Source of the DNA: Roseiarcus sp049513815 | GTDB lineage: Bacteria; Pseudomonadota; Alphaproteobacteria; Rhizobiales; Beijerinckiaceae | Assembly (NCBI GenBank): GCA_049513815.1 | Contig: JBEKVR010000071.1 | Location: 1-22,687 of the forward strand | Direction: 5' to 3' | DNA: 22,687 nt | Shown: in pieces, positions 14,984-22,687 of the stretch | How positions within the stretch are numbered: the first letter of the stretch is position 1 | Layout: each line of letters starts with the position of its first letter | Made by a program: the position numbers and the translations under genes | The notes under the pieces: generated by a model | The model's input: the letters and a program-made list of their open reading frames with translations, nothing else | What the model was told of the DNA's origin: nothing | The model's database searches: none

Positions 14984-16698
14984 AAGATGCCGTGGCACAG
15001 AACGATCCAGATGAGTTGCGCGCGGCGCCGCTTGACGGGCGCGCGCGGCGGAAGCCATCCTCGCGCGACGAGATGCTCGAGGATCGAGCGGTAGGCCGCG
15101 CTCATAATACGGGCAGTGCGCACGACCCGGCGCGGGCTCCGAGCAATGATCGCGTCGGACTCGACGAAATGGCGCCGAGCGCGCGCGACGACCGGCGCGC
15201 ACGCTTGATCGATCGCAGGATTGGCGATTGCGTCCAGAGGTTCGCTCGACGTTATTCCGGCGGCGTGCAGCGCTTCCTGCGGAAGATAGAGTCTCCCGAT
15301 GCCGGCGTCCTCGTCGATATCGCGCAGGATGTTGGTCAGTTGGAGGGCGCGGCCGAGGTGATGCGCCAGGGCGAGGCCTGGCGCGTCCTCCATTTTGAAT
15401 ACGCGAACGCATAGGCGACCCACGGCGCTCGCCACGCGATCGCAGTAAAGGTCGAGCGTCGCCCAATCGGGCGCGCGGATCGGGGCGATGACGTCCATTT
15501 CCATGCCGTCGATGACGGCCAAGAAATCGTCACGGCGCAGGTTGAAAGTTCGGATCGCGTCGGCCAGCGTATGCAAGTGGGGAGGCGCGGCGCCTGCGTA
15601 AATTGCATCGACGTCGTGACGCCAGCGCTGCAATTGAATGAGATGGACTTCGCGAGGGCCGCTATTGTCTGCAATGTCGTCGACAGCGCGACAGAACGAA
15701 TAGATTTCGAACATCGCCCGTCGCTGCTCGGGCGGCATGAGCCGCATCGCCATATAGAACGAGCTGCCGGAGGCGCTTACGCGAGCTTCGGGGACAGGCC
15801 CTAAATCTGGCGCGTTCAAGTGTGCGGCCGAGGCCGGCAGGCGTTCGGGCGAGCCAAAGCGGCGCGAAGCGCTATTGAGAGCGGCAAGAAGACCGATGCC
15901 CCCCGCGCGCCATTTGCCCAGATGAGTCTCCGCGCTGAGAGGATCGGTCACGGTCAGCATGCGCGCGACCCGCAACGCCAGCGCATGAATGACCGAAATT
16001 TCGAGCCCCAAGCGCCAATCTGCGATTGCGGTCTTGAGTCGGTCTCCTTCATGCAGCATTTTCTCGGCGCGATGCGCGAGTTCCGCGATGCAGCGACGCA
16101 ATGCCGGCGAGGCGTGGTCTTCGCCGAGCGCTTCAACGCCGAGGCCGTACTTGGCGAGATCGTCCAAAGGCAAATAGACTCGGTCGAGATTGCGATAATC
16201 CAAGCCGCAGTCTTGAAGGTGGTTGTTGATCTGCAGCGCGGCGCATATCTTGTCTGAAGCGGGCCACGTCGAGCGGCTCTCGCCGTGCACGTCCAGCACG
16301 AAGCGACCGACCGGCATGGCCGAGAGGGCGCAATATGACATCAAATCCGCCCAGTCTTTATAGCGTCGCTTGGAAGCGTCGAGGCGAAAGGCGCGCAACA
16401 GATCCTGCGCGTGCTCGGGCGAAAGTCCTCGCTCCGCGAGCGCGCGCCGCAAAGCCGCCGATTGCGGATTGGCGTCCGGGCGTTCATCGCCGATGAGGTC
16501 GGCCTCCATGCGATCGAGCAGTTCGATTTTCGCCGCCGGCGTCAGCGAGGGGTGATCCGCTACATCGTCAGCGACGCGTGCGAATTCGTAGAAGGCCAGA
16601 ATTGGCCGACGGTGTTGCGCCCGGACGAGTAGAGACGCCACCGGGAAGTTTTCGTCCCGATGGGTTTTGCCCGATCGCAACTCGCTGGCGTTCGTCAT
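14980..16698 (-). CDS. hpnCD: HpnC-HpnD fusion: hydroxysqualene synthase joined to presqualene diphosphate synthase
   Basis: A single 572-aa frame holds two squalene/phytoene-synthase-family domains. Residues 1 to about 278 match HpnC (opening HRDENFPVASLLV, FARVADDVADHP, LQDCGLDYRNLDRVYLP), which converts presqualene diphosphate to hydroxysqualene. Residues about 307-572 match HpnD (ASGSSFYMAMRLMPPEQRRAM, FCRAVDDIADN, LTNILRDIDEDAGIGRLYLP), which condenses two FPP into presqualene diphosphate. The Mg-diphosphate aspartates are present in both: 44/45/48 and 163/167 in the first, 340/341/344 and 460/464 in the second. A linker of about 28 residues (nt 15777-15863, Pro/Ala-rich) joins them with no stop. 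These are normally separate adjacent genes of about 280 aa each. ATG 16698 overlaps the hpnB TGA by 4 bp, and the stop overlaps the hpnE start by 4 bp. The open frame continues upstream to 17139 but that part lies within hpnB and is not HpnC-like. Confidence 0.93.
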   Translation of the reverse strand: MTNASELRSGKTHRDENFPVASLLVRAQHRRPILAFYEFARVADDVADHPSLTPAAKIELLDRMEADLIGDERPDANPQSAALRRALAERGLSPEHAQDLLRAFRLDASKRRYKDWADLMSYCALSAMPVGRFVLDVHGESRSTWPASDKICAALQINNHLQDCGLDYRNLDRVYLPLDDLAKYGLGVEALGEDHASPALRRCIAELAHRAEKMLHEGDRLKTAIADWRLGLEISVIHALALRVARMLTVTDPLSAETHLGKWRAGGIGLLAALNSASRRFGSPERLPASAAHLNAPDLGPVPEARVSASGSSFYMAMRLMPPEQRRAMFEIYSFCRAVDDIADNSGPREVHLIQLQRWRHDVDAIYAGAAPPHLHTLADAIRTFNLRRDDFLAVIDGMEMDVIAPIRAPDWATLDLYCDRVASAVGRLCVRVFKMEDAPGLALAHHLGRALQLTNILRDIDEDAGIGRLYLPQEALHAAGITSSEPLDAIANPAIDQACAPVVARARRHFVESDAIIARSPRRVVRTARIMSAAYRSILEHLVARGWLPPRAPVKRRRAQLIWIVLCHGIL

Positions 16699-17846
16699 GG
16701 GGCCTCTGTCGCACGCGCCTGCACGCGGCCCTTCCAAAGACCGCCCCGACCCCGCACGGATTGATAAGCGGATTCCAACGTGAAAGCCATGTAAACGATC
16801 GCGATCGCCGGCAGGGTCGGTCCCCACAGCGGCAAGAGTCCGTAGAACCGAAGCGTCGGCTGAAAAGCGACCGCCATCATGGTCCAAGCCAGAAGCCCGA
16901 AAATCTGTGCGGCGCCGTGACCGAAAAGCGCTGCAAGCACCGGAACGACGAAAACGACAGTCAGGCCAGCCAAGGCGACCGCAAGCAGCAGCGGCGAATA
17001 GCGAAGCTGGGCGTAGGCGGAGCGAACGACCATCCGCCGGATTTCGTCCATTGTCGAATAAGGTCGGATGCTGATCACGCGCTCGCTGAGGCTGAGGCGT
17101 ATCGGCCCCTGTCTCTTTAGAAGGCGCGCCATGGCGCAATCGTCGATTAACGAACCGCGTATGGCTTCGACGCCTCCGGCGGCCTGAAGCGCTTCGCGGC
17201 GCACCAGCATGCAGCCGCCTGCCGCCGCCGCCGTGGCGCGGCGTCGGTCGTTCACCCAGGAAAAGGGATAGAGCATCTGAAAGAAGAAGATAAAGGCGGG
17301 AATGAGCGCCCGCTCCGCGAGGCTCTCACAACGCAACTTGGCCATCATGGAGGAGAGTGCAAGACCCTCGCTCAGCGCCTGCGAAACCAGGCGATGCAAC
17401 GTGTCGGGCGGATAGACGATGTCGGCGTCGGTCAGAAGCAGGAATTCGGGCGCCGCCGCGTTCGCGCGTTCGACGCCCTGTTTCACTGCCCATAACTTTC
17501 CTGTCCAGCCGGCCGGAAGCGCGGCGCCGGGAATGATAATCAATCGGTCTACGCGGCCAAACGCGGCCGCCGCAAGCCTGGCGGCGTCGGCAGTGCCGTC
17601 AGCGCTTTCGTCATCAACCAGAATGAGCGAGAACGACCCGGGATAGTCCTGGCGCAGCAGCGACCCGACAGTTCGGCCGACGCCGTCGGCTTCGTCGCGC
17701 GCCGGAATGACAGCAATTACGTCGGGCCATACCCGCGGGGAAGGGCCGCCACCGTCGCGTCCTCCTGCGCACCAAAAGCCGCCGCGCCCCGCCACCAAGT
17801 AAATCCAGATGACGAGCGCAACGGCGGCGACCAGACTTGCAACCAT
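16695..17846 (-). CDS. hpnB: Hopanoid-associated glycosyltransferase HpnB (GT2)
   Basis: A membrane-bound family 2 glycosyltransferase conserved in hopanoid loci; its acceptor is not established. The 383-aa protein starts with a membrane helix and IWIYLVAGRGGFW, then the GT-A fold: VIAVIPARDEADGVGRT, LILVDDESADGTAD, ALPAGWTGKLWAVKQG and the DXD-like LLTDADIVYPP. Later come the acceptor-site SLIDDCAMARLLKRQGP and, at about 270-360, several C-terminal membrane helices. I chose ATG 17846 because relatives begin just before this helix and GAGAG lies about 8 nt upstream; an in-frame TTG at 17894 or GTG at 17885 would add up to 16 residues. It is the first gene of the minus-strand hopanoid operon and is divergent from ispA. 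Confidence 0.9.
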   Translation of the reverse strand: MVASLVAAVALVIWIYLVAGRGGFWCAGGRDGGGPSPRVWPDVIAVIPARDEADGVGRTVGSLLRQDYPGSFSLILVDDESADGTADAARLAAAAFGRVDRLIIIPGAALPAGWTGKLWAVKQGVERANAAAPEFLLLTDADIVYPPDTLHRLVSQALSEGLALSSMMAKLRCESLAERALIPAFIFFFQMLYPFSWVNDRRRATAAAAGGCMLVRREALQAAGGVEAIRGSLIDDCAMARLLKRQGPIRLSLSERVISIRPYSTMDEIRRMVVRSAYAQLRYSPLLLAVALAGLTVVFVVPVLAALFGHGAAQIFGLLAWTMMAVAFQPTLRFYGLLPLWGPTLPAIAIVYMAFTLESAYQSVRGRGGLWKGRVQARATEAP

Positions 17847-18189
17847 CGGCAGGCTCTCGGCGGGCGCTAAAATCCATTCTACCACTTGCGCCAAAGCAAT
17901 GGCAAAGAGTCAAGCGTCTTCAGAATTGTTGCGAGCCAAGAAGGTCGCCCGCCGGCGATGAGCTGCCTATGGCGCCTCGTCGACTTACGCGCGACGGGCT
18001 GTTTGGAGCGAGAATGCGAGAGCTGTCGGCATTGCCGAGGCGGGCGCGTCAGCGCTTCGTTCGTATGACCCAAACGCGGCGGCTCAGGCTAGACTATGAA
18101 CGAGTCATGGAAACGCGTTATGTGAATTGGCAGGCGGCGCCCTTTTCATTCGACCCGAGAGGACATGCCGCTGTCGACGGAGGCTATCG
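17847..18189. promoter_or_regulatory. Divergent hpnB / ispA intergenic region
   Basis: About 340 bases between two divergent starts must carry the promoters of the hpnB operon and of ispA. I see no gene: a plus frame from 17837 to 18193 is Arg-rich without family features. A weak -10-like TAGACT lies at 18090-18095, but no properly spaced -35 could be supported, so no promoter is placed. Confidence 0.4.
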
Positions 18190-19125
18190 ATGAGCGTTTC
18201 CCATGAGGCCTTCTTATCGCTGCTGAAGAGCGTGGCGAGCGACACCGAGGCGATGCTGAGCGAGCTTCTAGCGCAGACGCCTACCGCAGGCGGGCGTGAC
18301 CGCCCCGCGCGTCTGCTCGAGGCGATGCGCTATTCTAGCCTGAGCGGCGGTAAACGCATCCGCCCCCTGCTGGTCGTCGCGAGCGGCGATCTGTTCGGCG
18401 TCCCGCGGCAACGGTTGCTGATGGCGGGAGCGGCGCTGGAACTCATCCATTGCTACTCGCTCGTTCATGACGATCTGCCGGCCATGGACAATGATGATAT
18501 GCGGCGCGGCCGTCCTACGACTCACAAAGCCTTCGACGAAGCGACCGCCATCCTTGCTGGAGACGGTTTGCTCACCCTGGCTTTCGACGTGGCCACCCGT
18601 CCTGCGGTCCATCCGGAGGCTGAGGTGCGCGTCAATCTGGTTGGCGCGTTGGCCCGCGCCGCCGGCGTCGATGGCATGGTCGGGGGTCAACTGCTCGACC
18701 TCGACGCGGAAGGACGTTTCGCTGACGGCAATCCGCGCCCACTCGACGAAACGGCGATCGGCACATTGCAGGCGATGAAGACTGGCGCACTGTTGCAATT
18801 CGCCTGCGCCGCCGGCGCCATACTCGGCAAGGCCAGCGCCGCGGAGCGCGATGCGCTCGATCGATACGGCGCGTCCGTCGGCAAGGCGTTTCAAATCTCC
18901 GACGACCTACTCGACGTCGAAGGCGACAGCGCGACCCTCGGTAAGGCCGCCGGCAAGGACGCGGCCGCTGGCAAGGCGACGCTGGTCGGCATCCTTGGCG
19001 TAGAGACCGCCAAAGTGCGCCTTAAGGGCCTCGTTAACGAAGCGGGCGCGGCTCTGGCGCCGTTCGGAGAGCGGGCGCAAACGCTCGTGGAGACGGCCAA
19101 ATTTATCGCGGAACGAGGGAAGTAG
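18190..19125 (+). CDS. ispA: Farnesyl diphosphate synthase IspA
   Basis: A short-chain polyprenyl diphosphate synthase that condenses IPP with DMAPP and GPP to give FPP, the substrate of HpnD. The 311-aa product has GGKRIRPLL, the first aspartate-rich motif DDLPAMDNDD (from Asp94, the bacterial type with two extra residues), RRGRPTTHKAFDEATAILAGD, GGQLLDL, KTGALL and the second motif DDLLD (238-242) followed by KAAGKDAAAGKAT. Residues just before the first motif (CYSLVHDD) match the E. coli IspA type, supporting FPP as product. ATG 18190 has GGAGG 6 nt upstream, so longer frames from 18127 are rejected. It adjoins the hopanoid genes and is divergent from hpnB, linking the MEP products to squalene. 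Confidence 0.95.
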   Translation: MSVSHEAFLSLLKSVASDTEAMLSELLAQTPTAGGRDRPARLLEAMRYSSLSGGKRIRPLLVVASGDLFGVPRQRLLMAGAALELIHCYSLVHDDLPAMDNDDMRRGRPTTHKAFDEATAILAGDGLLTLAFDVATRPAVHPEAEVRVNLVGALARAAGVDGMVGGQLLDLDAEGRFADGNPRPLDETAIGTLQAMKTGALLQFACAAGAILGKASAAERDALDRYGASVGKAFQISDDLLDVEGDSATLGKAAGKDAAAGKATLVGILGVETAKVRLKGLVNEAGAALAPFGERAQTLVETAKFIAERGK

Positions 19126-19319
19126 GGACGGGGACCGCGAGACGGCGCAGCGCGCAGCGCGTTGCCAGGAAAGCGCCGGCGGGCCGCCGCGGCGCTCATC
19201 GACGGCTTTGGATCGCCAGGAACGCCAAACCGTCGCATATGTGGACCGGAACCTGCGGCGATCTGGCTAGTGTCGGATCGTCAGGCAAACAAGCCGGCGC
19301 TCCTCGGACTTCGGGCCCG

Positions 19320-19333
19320 TGAGTAGATTCCGA
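19320..19333. repeat. 14-bp repeat copy 2 (TGAGTAGATTCCGA)
   Basis: An exact match to 3512-3525. Similarity continues loosely both ways (CGGGCC upstream and CTGCC downstream in each). It lies 83 nt upstream of the small secreted protein gene at 19417, while the other copy is about 175 nt upstream of dxs. It could be a shared regulatory site or a relic of a dispersed repeat. Confidence 0.35.
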
Positions 19334-19416
19334 AACTGCCGCTGACGCACGCCTTTGCTTACTCTGATCCGGCCACCAAGAGGCATGGCCTACCGAACCC
19401 AACAGCGGAGAGGAAA

Positions 19417-19605
19417 ATGCGTAAGCTTATGCTGGTCGCCGCCATGGCGACCCTGTCGGCCGTAGCTCTCACGCCGACCACGGCCGATGCCGGTTGCTAC
19501 CGGCTCGGCCTGACTGGATATCATTGGTATCACTTCTGCGCCGGTCCTCCCGCTCTCTACCCACACCAGCGCGTCTGCCGAAATGGCCATTGCTGGTATC
19601 GCTAG
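19417..19605 (+). CDS. Small secreted cysteine/aromatic-rich protein
   Basis: A 62-aa protein from ATG 19417, preceded by GGAGAGG. Residues 1-25 are a signal peptide ending ADA before Gly26; the residue at position -3 from Cys27 is Asp, so this is not a lipobox. The 37-residue mature peptide has four cysteines (27, 41, 54, 59) and many aromatic residues (GLTGYHWYHFC, CRNGHCWYR). Similar tiny periplasmic proteins are familiar from Hyphomicrobiales but have no assigned function, and I do not recognise a named domain. Two disulphides are likely. A 9-bp-stem hairpin 14 nt after the stop suggests an independently terminated transcript. Confidence 0.75.
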   Translation: MRKLMLVAAMATLSAVALTPTTADAGCYRLGLTGYHWYHFCAGPPALYPHQRVCRNGHCWYR

Positions 19606-19618
19606 CGCGCATAGAGCT

Positions 19619-19644
19619 TGTCTCGTCTCCAATCGGACGAGACA
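19619..19644 (+). terminator. Hairpin after the 62-aa secreted protein
   Basis: TGTCTCGTC (19619-19627) and GACGAGACA (19636-19644) form a perfect 9-bp stem with an 8-nt loop, 14 nt after the stop codon. There is no U-tract, so it would be a weak intrinsic terminator or an mRNA 3'-end stabiliser. Confidence 0.55.
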
Positions 19645-19808
19645 GGCTGGCGCGATCCGGCGGCAAGTTGCATAGTGAGAGTTCCCGACCTTGGCCTTCG
19701 CGCGCTTGTGGTGATTCCCGCTAATCAAGGAAAGCCCAGACGCGCCCTGTGCCGAAATCGGATCCCGCCTAATGATGTTGTCGTCTCATCGCAGGGATAC
19801 GCTCTCAA

Positions 19809-20459
19809 ATGGCTAGGAACCGACAGTCCGACAGCGATCGCGTTCCAGGAACCGCCGAAAAATCAATCACTGGCCACTGGATTCTCTTTCTTGTCGAAGG
19901 ATCGACCCTCATTTTGTTGGGCCTCTTGGCAATCGTTGTTCCATCGATCGCCAGCGTGAACGTGACTGTTGTTCTGGGCTGGCTCTTTCTCGTCAGCGGA
20001 GCCGTGGGTTTGGCGACAACCTACTGGGCGCGACAGGCGCCGGGGTTCTGGTGGTCGCTCGTATCGGCTTTGCTCGCGATTTCTGTCGGCGTAGTCCTGA
20101 TCGCGAACAAATCGCAGGATCTTTATGGCGGTCTGATGGGATGGCCATTTGAGAATCTTGGCCCGATGCGGCTGATATTGGTTCTGTTCTTCCTGGTCGA
20201 AGGGGGCGCGTCGATCATGTTCGCCTTCGAGCACCGACGTCAGTTCTCTGGGCGCTGGGCCTGGATGTTGGCGAGCGGCTTTGTCGACATTTTCTTGGCG
20301 AGCATCATTATTTTCGGTCTTCCGGGGACCTCGGCCTGGACGATGGGCCTCCTAGTCGGGATCAATATGGTTCTCGGCGGCGTCGCCCTGATCGCGATGG
20401 GATTGCACGGTCGCACAGAACGTGCCGGCTCGAACGCAACTCCTCTGCGCGACGCGTGA
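19809..20459 (+). CDS. HdeD-like (DUF308) membrane protein
   Basis: The 216-aa product has a short polar N-terminus (about 1-22) followed by about six hydrophobic helices in pairs, with loops such as TYWARQAPGFWW and EHRRQFSGRWAWML. The repeated helix-hairpin layout, GxxxLxxG-like helices, and LVEG at the start of helix pairs match the HdeD/DUF308 family of inner-membrane proteins. In E. coli HdeD is linked to acid resistance; the biochemical activity is unknown. ATG 19809 has only a distant GCAGGGA upstream. The gene is about 200 nt after the small secreted protein and converges on the acyltransferase gene, with 40 nt between stops. No link to hopanoid synthesis can be shown. Confidence 0.8.
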   Translation: MARNRQSDSDRVPGTAEKSITGHWILFLVEGSTLILLGLLAIVVPSIASVNVTVVLGWLFLVSGAVGLATTYWARQAPGFWWSLVSALLAISVGVVLIANKSQDLYGGLMGWPFENLGPMRLILVLFFLVEGGASIMFAFEHRRQFSGRWAWMLASGFVDIFLASIIIFGLPGTSAWTMGLLVGINMVLGGVALIAMGLHGRTERAGSNATPLRDA

Positions 20460-20499
20460 TCGATTTCGGCCGTATCGCAGAGATAGACAACGTAGCGCT

Positions 20500-21843
20500 T
20501 TATATCGTTCGTGCGTCGCCCACTGGCGATGTGGGGCCAGGGCTCTGGCCTCGCGGGCGCGACGCCAACGCCCGAGGCGCCTCGCCGATGAGTCGAGAGC
20601 CGAACCGACTAAGTCGGATGGCGACGGTCGCCGCGAAAGCGAGGAGCAGCGTGCCTCCGAAAACGATCACGGCCTTCGCGATGGCGGACAACGGAGCATC
20701 CAGCAAGGCGTATTGCAGCCACACCAGCGGCGCATAGTGCAGCAAATAGATGCCGAAGGCGTTCCCCGACAAACCGTCGAACAATCGCGAACGAATAGCG
20801 CCAAAGCGCAGGCAAGCCGCCATCACGAAAAAGAAGCTGCTCGCGCCGGCCAGCGCAAAGCTGACGCCGGTCGCGATTTGCAGCATCAACGGGGCGGATG
20901 TCGCATAGGTCAATGTCAGCCCGGCGAGCCCCATCCAGAGCAGCAGTGAAGCAAGCGCGCATAGAAGCCAGACGCTCCAGCGCCGCGCCAGCATTCCCTC
21001 GGGGGCGAGCAGGCCGCGCTCAAGGCCATGCGCCCCGACCCCGAGACCCGCCAGATAATAGACGGCATAGAGCAGCGGCCGGCTGAGCTGGAGCGAAAAC
21101 GGTCCGTGTTCGGACCAATTCCAAGGCGTAAAGGCAATCGCCAGCGGAACGTAGGCGAGGGCGGCGACCGTCGTCAGGCCGATAAGATATCGGCCCGGAC
21201 GAGCGGCGGCGTCTGACGACAAACGGCCGAGAAACGCAACCCATTGCGGGGCGAAACGGCGCAGCCCGGCAGGCGCGACGGTCAAAGCCAACAGCAGCCA
21301 TAGGAACCACATCGGCCCGTTGGGCCAGAAGGGCAGCGCCAGGAGGGACCGCCCATAGACGATCAGACTTGGATCGACCGCGATCACGCGGTAGGCGGGA
21401 TAAAGCGCGATCGGCGCGACGACAGTCACGCCGAAAACAAATGGCGCGCCCAGCCGCAGCAGTCGGTCGCCCAGAAATTTCCAACTTCCTTTGCGGGCGA
21501 GACTCGGCCACGCGAATACGGCCGAGAGAAAGAACATCAAAGACATCAGATAAACGTCTTGCCAAGCGCAGAACAGATCGAACCCAAACCAGCGCTGATT
21601 GTCGACGATGGGAAAGGCGCGCCATTCATAAGGCGACTGGTCGAAAGAAACCGCGGACGACCTAGCGTACCTGAGGTAGGGCAGAACAGAATGGAAGGCG
21701 ACCACGGTAAGAATCACAAGGCCCCGCAGATTCCGGAGAGCCACACTGGATGCGACATCGCTGATTTTCCCGATTCCCCGCCCCTCAGCCCGCGCGAGGC
21801 CGTCTGCCACGCCAAATTGGAACTCACCCGGCGCCCCACGCAT
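20500..21843 (-). CDS. Acyltransferase family 3 integral membrane protein
   Basis: A multi-helix membrane protein of the acyltransferase-3 type, which moves acyl groups onto sugars or other envelope molecules. The first helix carries the family pattern ALRNLRGLVILTVVAFHSVL with the conserved His. Later blocks are FDLFCAWQDVYLMSLMFFLS, FLGDRLLRLGAPFVFG and GPMWFLWLLLAL, and the C-terminal helix has LSGNAFGIYLLHYAPLVWLQ. About ten helices are visible, then a cytoplasmic Arg/Pro tail. The frame is open to TTG 22044, but that extra 67 residues is low-complexity Gly/Ala/Pro sequence, so I prefer ATG 21843 (447 aa); the true start is uncertain because no strong ribosome site precedes either. The acyl donor and acceptor cannot be told from sequence. 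Confidence 0.8.
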   Translation of the reverse strand: MRGAPGEFQFGVADGLARAEGRGIGKISDVASSVALRNLRGLVILTVVAFHSVLPYLRYARSSAVSFDQSPYEWRAFPIVDNQRWFGFDLFCAWQDVYLMSLMFFLSAVFAWPSLARKGSWKFLGDRLLRLGAPFVFGVTVVAPIALYPAYRVIAVDPSLIVYGRSLLALPFWPNGPMWFLWLLLALTVAPAGLRRFAPQWVAFLGRLSSDAAARPGRYLIGLTTVAALAYVPLAIAFTPWNWSEHGPFSLQLSRPLLYAVYYLAGLGVGAHGLERGLLAPEGMLARRWSVWLLCALASLLLWMGLAGLTLTYATSAPLMLQIATGVSFALAGASSFFFVMAACLRFGAIRSRLFDGLSGNAFGIYLLHYAPLVWLQYALLDAPLSAIAKAVIVFGGTLLLAFAATVAIRLSRFGSRLIGEAPRALASRPRGQSPGPTSPVGDARTI

Positions 21844-22277
21844 CCCGATGTCTTTTGGGGGCGCCGCTGGGGGCGCCGCGCGATCCGCCGGATGGGCAGC
21901 GGTGCGCCTGCCTCCGATGGCGGGTCCGCAGCTCCCGCCTGAATCATCGTCGCGCGAGCCTTCGATCATGAGGACGTGATCGTGTCCGATCGTCTCACCG
22001 AGCCCCGAAGTCTCATGCAGGAATTGATCGTCGCCCCCAGACAAGAGAGGTAGTCCCCTATTTACCTAAATCGCTTGATGTTGCCGTAGTGCGAGCAGTT
22101 TGGGGGGTTGCGCTTCGACGGGATAGGCTCGGAAACTACCTAGCCGACAGCTCCCGAATGGCCGCCAGTTTCGGCGTAAGTCCGTATGTCCGCTGAGCTG
22201 AGGTGGCTCCCCCTACGCTGCGCCTGCGAGGGTTGCTCGGGTGGGCTGAGCCGATCCTCATGGCGGGAGGACGGGCC
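21844..22277. other. Non-coding stretch between the acyltransferase and the transposase remnant
   Basis: No convincing gene is seen in about 430 bases. The left part may be the acyltransferase 5' leader or, if a longer start is used, its N-terminus. The right part, from about 22200, probably belongs to the leading non-coding region of the IS110-type element. No tRNA or attachment site was found. Confidence 0.5.
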
Positions 22278-22619
22278 GTGGAGAATTGTAGAACAGCTTT
22301 CGTCGGAATCGATGTCGCCAAGGCGCGTAACGCGATGGCGGTTGCGGAAGGCGGACGTGGAGGCGAAGTCCGATGTTTCGGTGAGGTGGAAGCGGCGCCA
22401 GACAACATGCGCCGGATCGTTCGGCGGATTGCGTCGAAGCAAGATCGGGTCGAGTTCTGCTGCGAGGCCGGCCTCACTGGTTATGGCTTGCATGACCTGC
22501 CACTGAACATTCATCCAGCGACGACCAGAGCCGCGGCGGGTTTTACGCTGTCGGGCGCGGGAGGCGCCCTCGCGTTCCAGGCTGTGCGAAAACTCGGCGG
22601 ATTGCATTTTGAGCGATGA
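22278..22619 (+). pseudogene. IS110-family transposase, truncated N-terminal fragment
   Basis: From GTG 22278, preceded by GGGAGGAC, the product reads CRTAFVGIDVAKARNAMAVA, then FGEVEAAPDNMRRIVRRIA and VEFCCEAGLTGYGLH. This is the N-terminal part of a DEDD transposase of the IS110 family, with its first catalytic Asp in GIDVAK. Similarity stops at about 22493. The expected continuation (arginine-rich RuvC-like core, then the transposase_20 domain) is replaced by unrelated sequence to TGA 22617. The gene is therefore broken and cannot encode an active transposase. The join may be the end of another inserted element. Confidence 0.75.
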
Positions 22620-22687
22620 CCGCCGGTCGTGAAATAGGCGATGGCGCCGGCTCAGGCGGGCTCGGCGCGCAGGGCGACGAGCAAGTG
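22494..22687. mobile_element. Probable debris of further insertion sequence(s) at the right edge
   Basis: The sequence replacing the IS110 reading frame begins TGACCTGCCACTGAACATTC, which looks like an IS terminus of the TG...CA kind. Further on, GGCTGTGCGAAAACTC at 22580-22595 resembles another element's terminal repeat. On the minus strand a frame entering from the right edge ends at 22652 (LLVALRAEPA, then stop), perhaps a transposase C-terminus. Identities are from pattern memory and are not secure. Confidence 0.3.

Noticed and set aside
14984..15466. N-terminal extension of the hpnE frame
   Set aside because: Lies inside hpnCD, is low-complexity Arg/Ala/Pro sequence and would displace the FAD-binding fold from the N-terminus; GTG 14983 fits the family and overlaps the upstream stop.
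16699..17139. N-terminal extension of the hpnCD frame
   Set aside because: Lies inside hpnB and bears no HpnC-like sequence; ATG 16698 overlaps the hpnB stop and matches the usual HpnC start.
18064..18095. Possible promoter for ispA (TATGAC and TAGACT)
   Set aside because: The spacing is 20 nt and both boxes are poor matches, so it is not supported as a promoter.

Overview
The window is a GC-rich stretch of an alphaproteobacterial chromosome. The gene content (MEP isoprenoid pathway plus hopanoid synthesis) and the small secreted proteins suggest Hyphomicrobiales, perhaps the Beijerinckiaceae/Methylocystaceae group; that placement is inferred from protein character, not from a search. The locus spans early isoprenoid supply to side-chain-extended hopanoids: Dxs and IspH (fused), Dxr and IspG (frameshifted) make C5 units, IspA makes farnesyl diphosphate, HpnD/HpnC (fused) and HpnE make squalene, Shc cyclises it, HpnH adds adenosine and HpnN moves hopanoids to the outer membrane.

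Layout. 1-112: a possible 3' end of an unidentified gene. 266-1504 (+): dxr. 1552-1869 (+): decayed collagen-like reading frame. 1808-3081 (-): ispG, broken by a 2-bp duplication at 2334-2338. 3082-3698: intergenic, with three small hairpins ahead of dxs. 3699-11577 (+): dxs-ispH fusion, hpnH, hpnN, a 75-aa Cys-rich secreted protein and a DUF2147 protein with proline-rich repeats. 17846-11648 (-): hpnB, hpnC-hpnD fusion, hpnE and shc, converging on the first group; hpnB/hpnCD and hpnCD/hpnE each overlap by 4 bp. 18190-19125 (+): ispA, divergent from hpnB. 19417-20459 (+): a 62-aa secreted protein and an HdeD-like membrane protein. 20500-21843 (-): acyltransferase-3 membrane protein. 22278-22687: truncated IS110-type transposase and probable other insertion-sequence debris.

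The most unusual features are two in-frame enzyme fusions in one pathway locus. One joins the first and last enzymes of the MEP pathway (Dxs and IspH). The other joins the two consecutive squalene-branch enzymes HpnC and HpnD. The frameshift in ispG, normally indispensable for this pathway, and the collagen-like relic beside it are the next most notable points. hpnG, which processes the HpnH product, is not in the window.
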